In this document: positions 63,185 through 64,000 of the stretch, one piece after another | Position numbering within the stretch: the stretch's first letter is position 1 | Layout: each line of letters opens with the position of its first letter | From: Desulfonema magnum | GTDB lineage: Bacteria > Desulfobacterota > Desulfobacteria > Desulfobacterales > 4be13 | Direction: 5' to 3' | DNA: 64,000 nucleotides | NCBI RefSeq assembly: GCF_017377395.1 | Contig: NZ_CP061800.1 | Location: 6,841,633-6,905,632 of the forward strand | Notes under the pieces: generated by a model | Told to the model about the DNA's origin: nothing | The model's input: only the letters and a program-made list of their open reading frames with translations | The model's database searches: none | Program-made: the position numbers and the translations under genes

Positions 63185-64000
63185 TCAGCAGAACATGACA
63201 TTTTGGGGGAGAGGACAGCCCGAACCTTCCTGACGTGCGGTTTTCGGGGTTATCCCGAATTGTCTGCGAAACGCTGTGGTAAAGTTTGACTGATTGTTGT
63301 ATCCCACTGAAAAAGCAATTTCTGCCAGCGTCAGTTCTGTCTGTTGCAAAAGTGTCCATGCTTTGGCAAGTCTGGCATTACGCAGGACATTAAATACGGT
63401 TGCCCCGTACAGCATCCTGAACCCCCGGTTAAGCTTGTTGCGGTTGATTCCAACATTGCGGCTCAGGTCATTCAGGCTCGGAGGATGCTCAATACTGTTC
63501 AACAGAATATGGTATGCCTCCCTTACTCGCTCCGAATCTTGGCGGCTCAGTTCCGAGACATTCTGGCAGCTATCCTGTTCCAGTTCTGAAAGCTTTATCG
63601 CCACCAATTCCAGTGATTTTGCCTCGAAAAACAATCTGCGAATTTCCCCATGATAAGGACAGTCCAAAATCTGTCTGAGAACCAAAAAAGTATTTCTGTC
63701 AAACAATGATTGCTGATAGAATCGCTCACCAGCAGATCCGGAATGGGTCAGACCAAGTTTTTTCAAACATTGGGGAACCTTGTTAAAGAGTTTCCTGAAG
63801 GTATGCACGGAAAAGTGAAGGCATACGCTGACAATTTGTTCACCCGGAGGAACTTCTGTCATTCCGAAAGTTTCAGGTAAGTATGCCAGAACACCGCTCC
63901 CCGGAGTTCTTACCAGTTCTTTTCTGCTCCTGGTTCCATGCCTTATGATGCTACGAACCGGGTGTGACAGGTTATAACAAAAATTTACCGGAGACCGGGC
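63185..64000 (-). CDS. AraC/PchR-like transcriptional regulator (cut by window edge)
   Basis: The minus frame is open from the right edge to the stop at 63185: at least 272 residues, so the start lies outside. The internal ATG at 63862 is not the start, because family-like sequence continues upstream (LVRTPGSGVLAYLPETFGM). The C-terminal 100 residues are two AraC helix-turn-helices: SLNDLSRNVGINRNKLNRGF and LTLAEIAFSVGYNNQSNFTT then AFRRQFGITPKTAR. N-terminal region resembles PchR-type siderophore sensors. Neighbouring TonB and MFS uptake genes are plausible targets. Genes at 62 kb and below are on the same strand. Confidence 0.9.
   Translation of the reverse strand, partial: ARSPVNFCYNLSHPVRSIIRHGTRSRKELVRTPGSGVLAYLPETFGMTEVPPGEQIVSVCLHFSVHTFRKLFNKVPQCLKKLGLTHSGSAGERFYQQSLFDRNTFLVLRQILDCPYHGEIRRLFFEAKSLELVAIKLSELEQDSCQNVSELSRQDSERVREAYHILLNSIEHPPSLNDLSRNVGINRNKLNRGFRMLYGATVFNVLRNARLAKAWTLLQQTELTLAEIAFSVGYNNQSNFTTAFRRQFGITPKTARQEGSGCPLPQNVMFC

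Noticed and set aside
62953..63201. 82-residue minus-strand ORF
   Set aside because: Overlaps the AraC-type regulator end, has no ribosome-binding site and no recognisable fold.

Overview
The window looks like a chromosome segment of a large, repeat-rich sulfate-reducing bacterium of the Desulfobacterota (Desulfonema/Desulfococcus-like). This placement is an inference. It rests on a DsrE-type protein, an FmdE-family protein, a giant BcrAD/DUF2229 activase, a B12-controlled uptake locus, an EAL-histidine kinase hybrid, and the very heavy load of dispersed palindromes and minisatellites. No rRNA or tRNA gene is visible, so taxonomy cannot be fixed from the window itself.

Layout. 0-9.5 kb: tail of a cyclic-nucleotide-binding protein, a membrane-anchored DsrE-like protein, a tryptophanase/tyrosine phenol-lyase relative, a DUF29-like protein, and a 1247-residue EAL-CBS-hybrid histidine kinase facing a single-domain response regulator. 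9.5-22.4 kb: a truncated IS607-type element (tnpA remnant plus a TnpB without zinc-knuckle cysteines), an MFS exporter, a Rieske protein, RidA, an orphan SPPY DNA methyltransferase, a BI-1 family membrane protein, GlmM, a two-gene restriction-modification-like operon, and LexA.

22.6-36.6 kb: the most interesting part. Two nearly identical 584-bp direct repeats (22628-23211 and 36045-36628) bracket a 12.8-kb cassette on the plus strand. It holds an AAA ATPase overlapping an HNH-like protein (Septu/PtuAB-like pair), a 1456-residue protein of unknown fold with a C-terminal DUF1566 domain, and a 2047-residue DEAH helicase with many zinc ribbons, a DUF1998-like region and a C-terminal domain resembling the phospholipase-D-like MIT_C fold. 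I read it as a candidate anti-phage defence module whose second gene pair I cannot assign to a named system.

36.7-64 kb: an uptake island, almost all on the minus strand: four intact TonB-dependent receptors (one with a copper-receptor-like plug next to a DUF2946-like protein), an amino-acid permease, and a corrinoid-linked locus. The latter has two cobalamin riboswitches, each followed by an intrinsic terminator. One controls a TonB receptor. The other controls an MFS transporter and a TonB-receptor relic, with FmdE-family, BcrAD/DUF2229 and methyltransferase genes downstream. A 147-bp MITE has landed between the aptamer and terminator of the second riboswitch. An AraC-family regulator runs off the right edge.

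Between genes the window is packed with repeats: at least three MITE-like families (TAAGTACC ends; CAGCAGATCGAAAA ends; ACTCGAT ends), a 155-bp MITE with 17-bp TIRs and a 9-bp target duplication, telomere-like CACCTAA heptamers, and 22-, 37- and 77-nt minisatellites that are open in several frames and create spurious ORFs. Several genes are visibly truncated or decorated by them.
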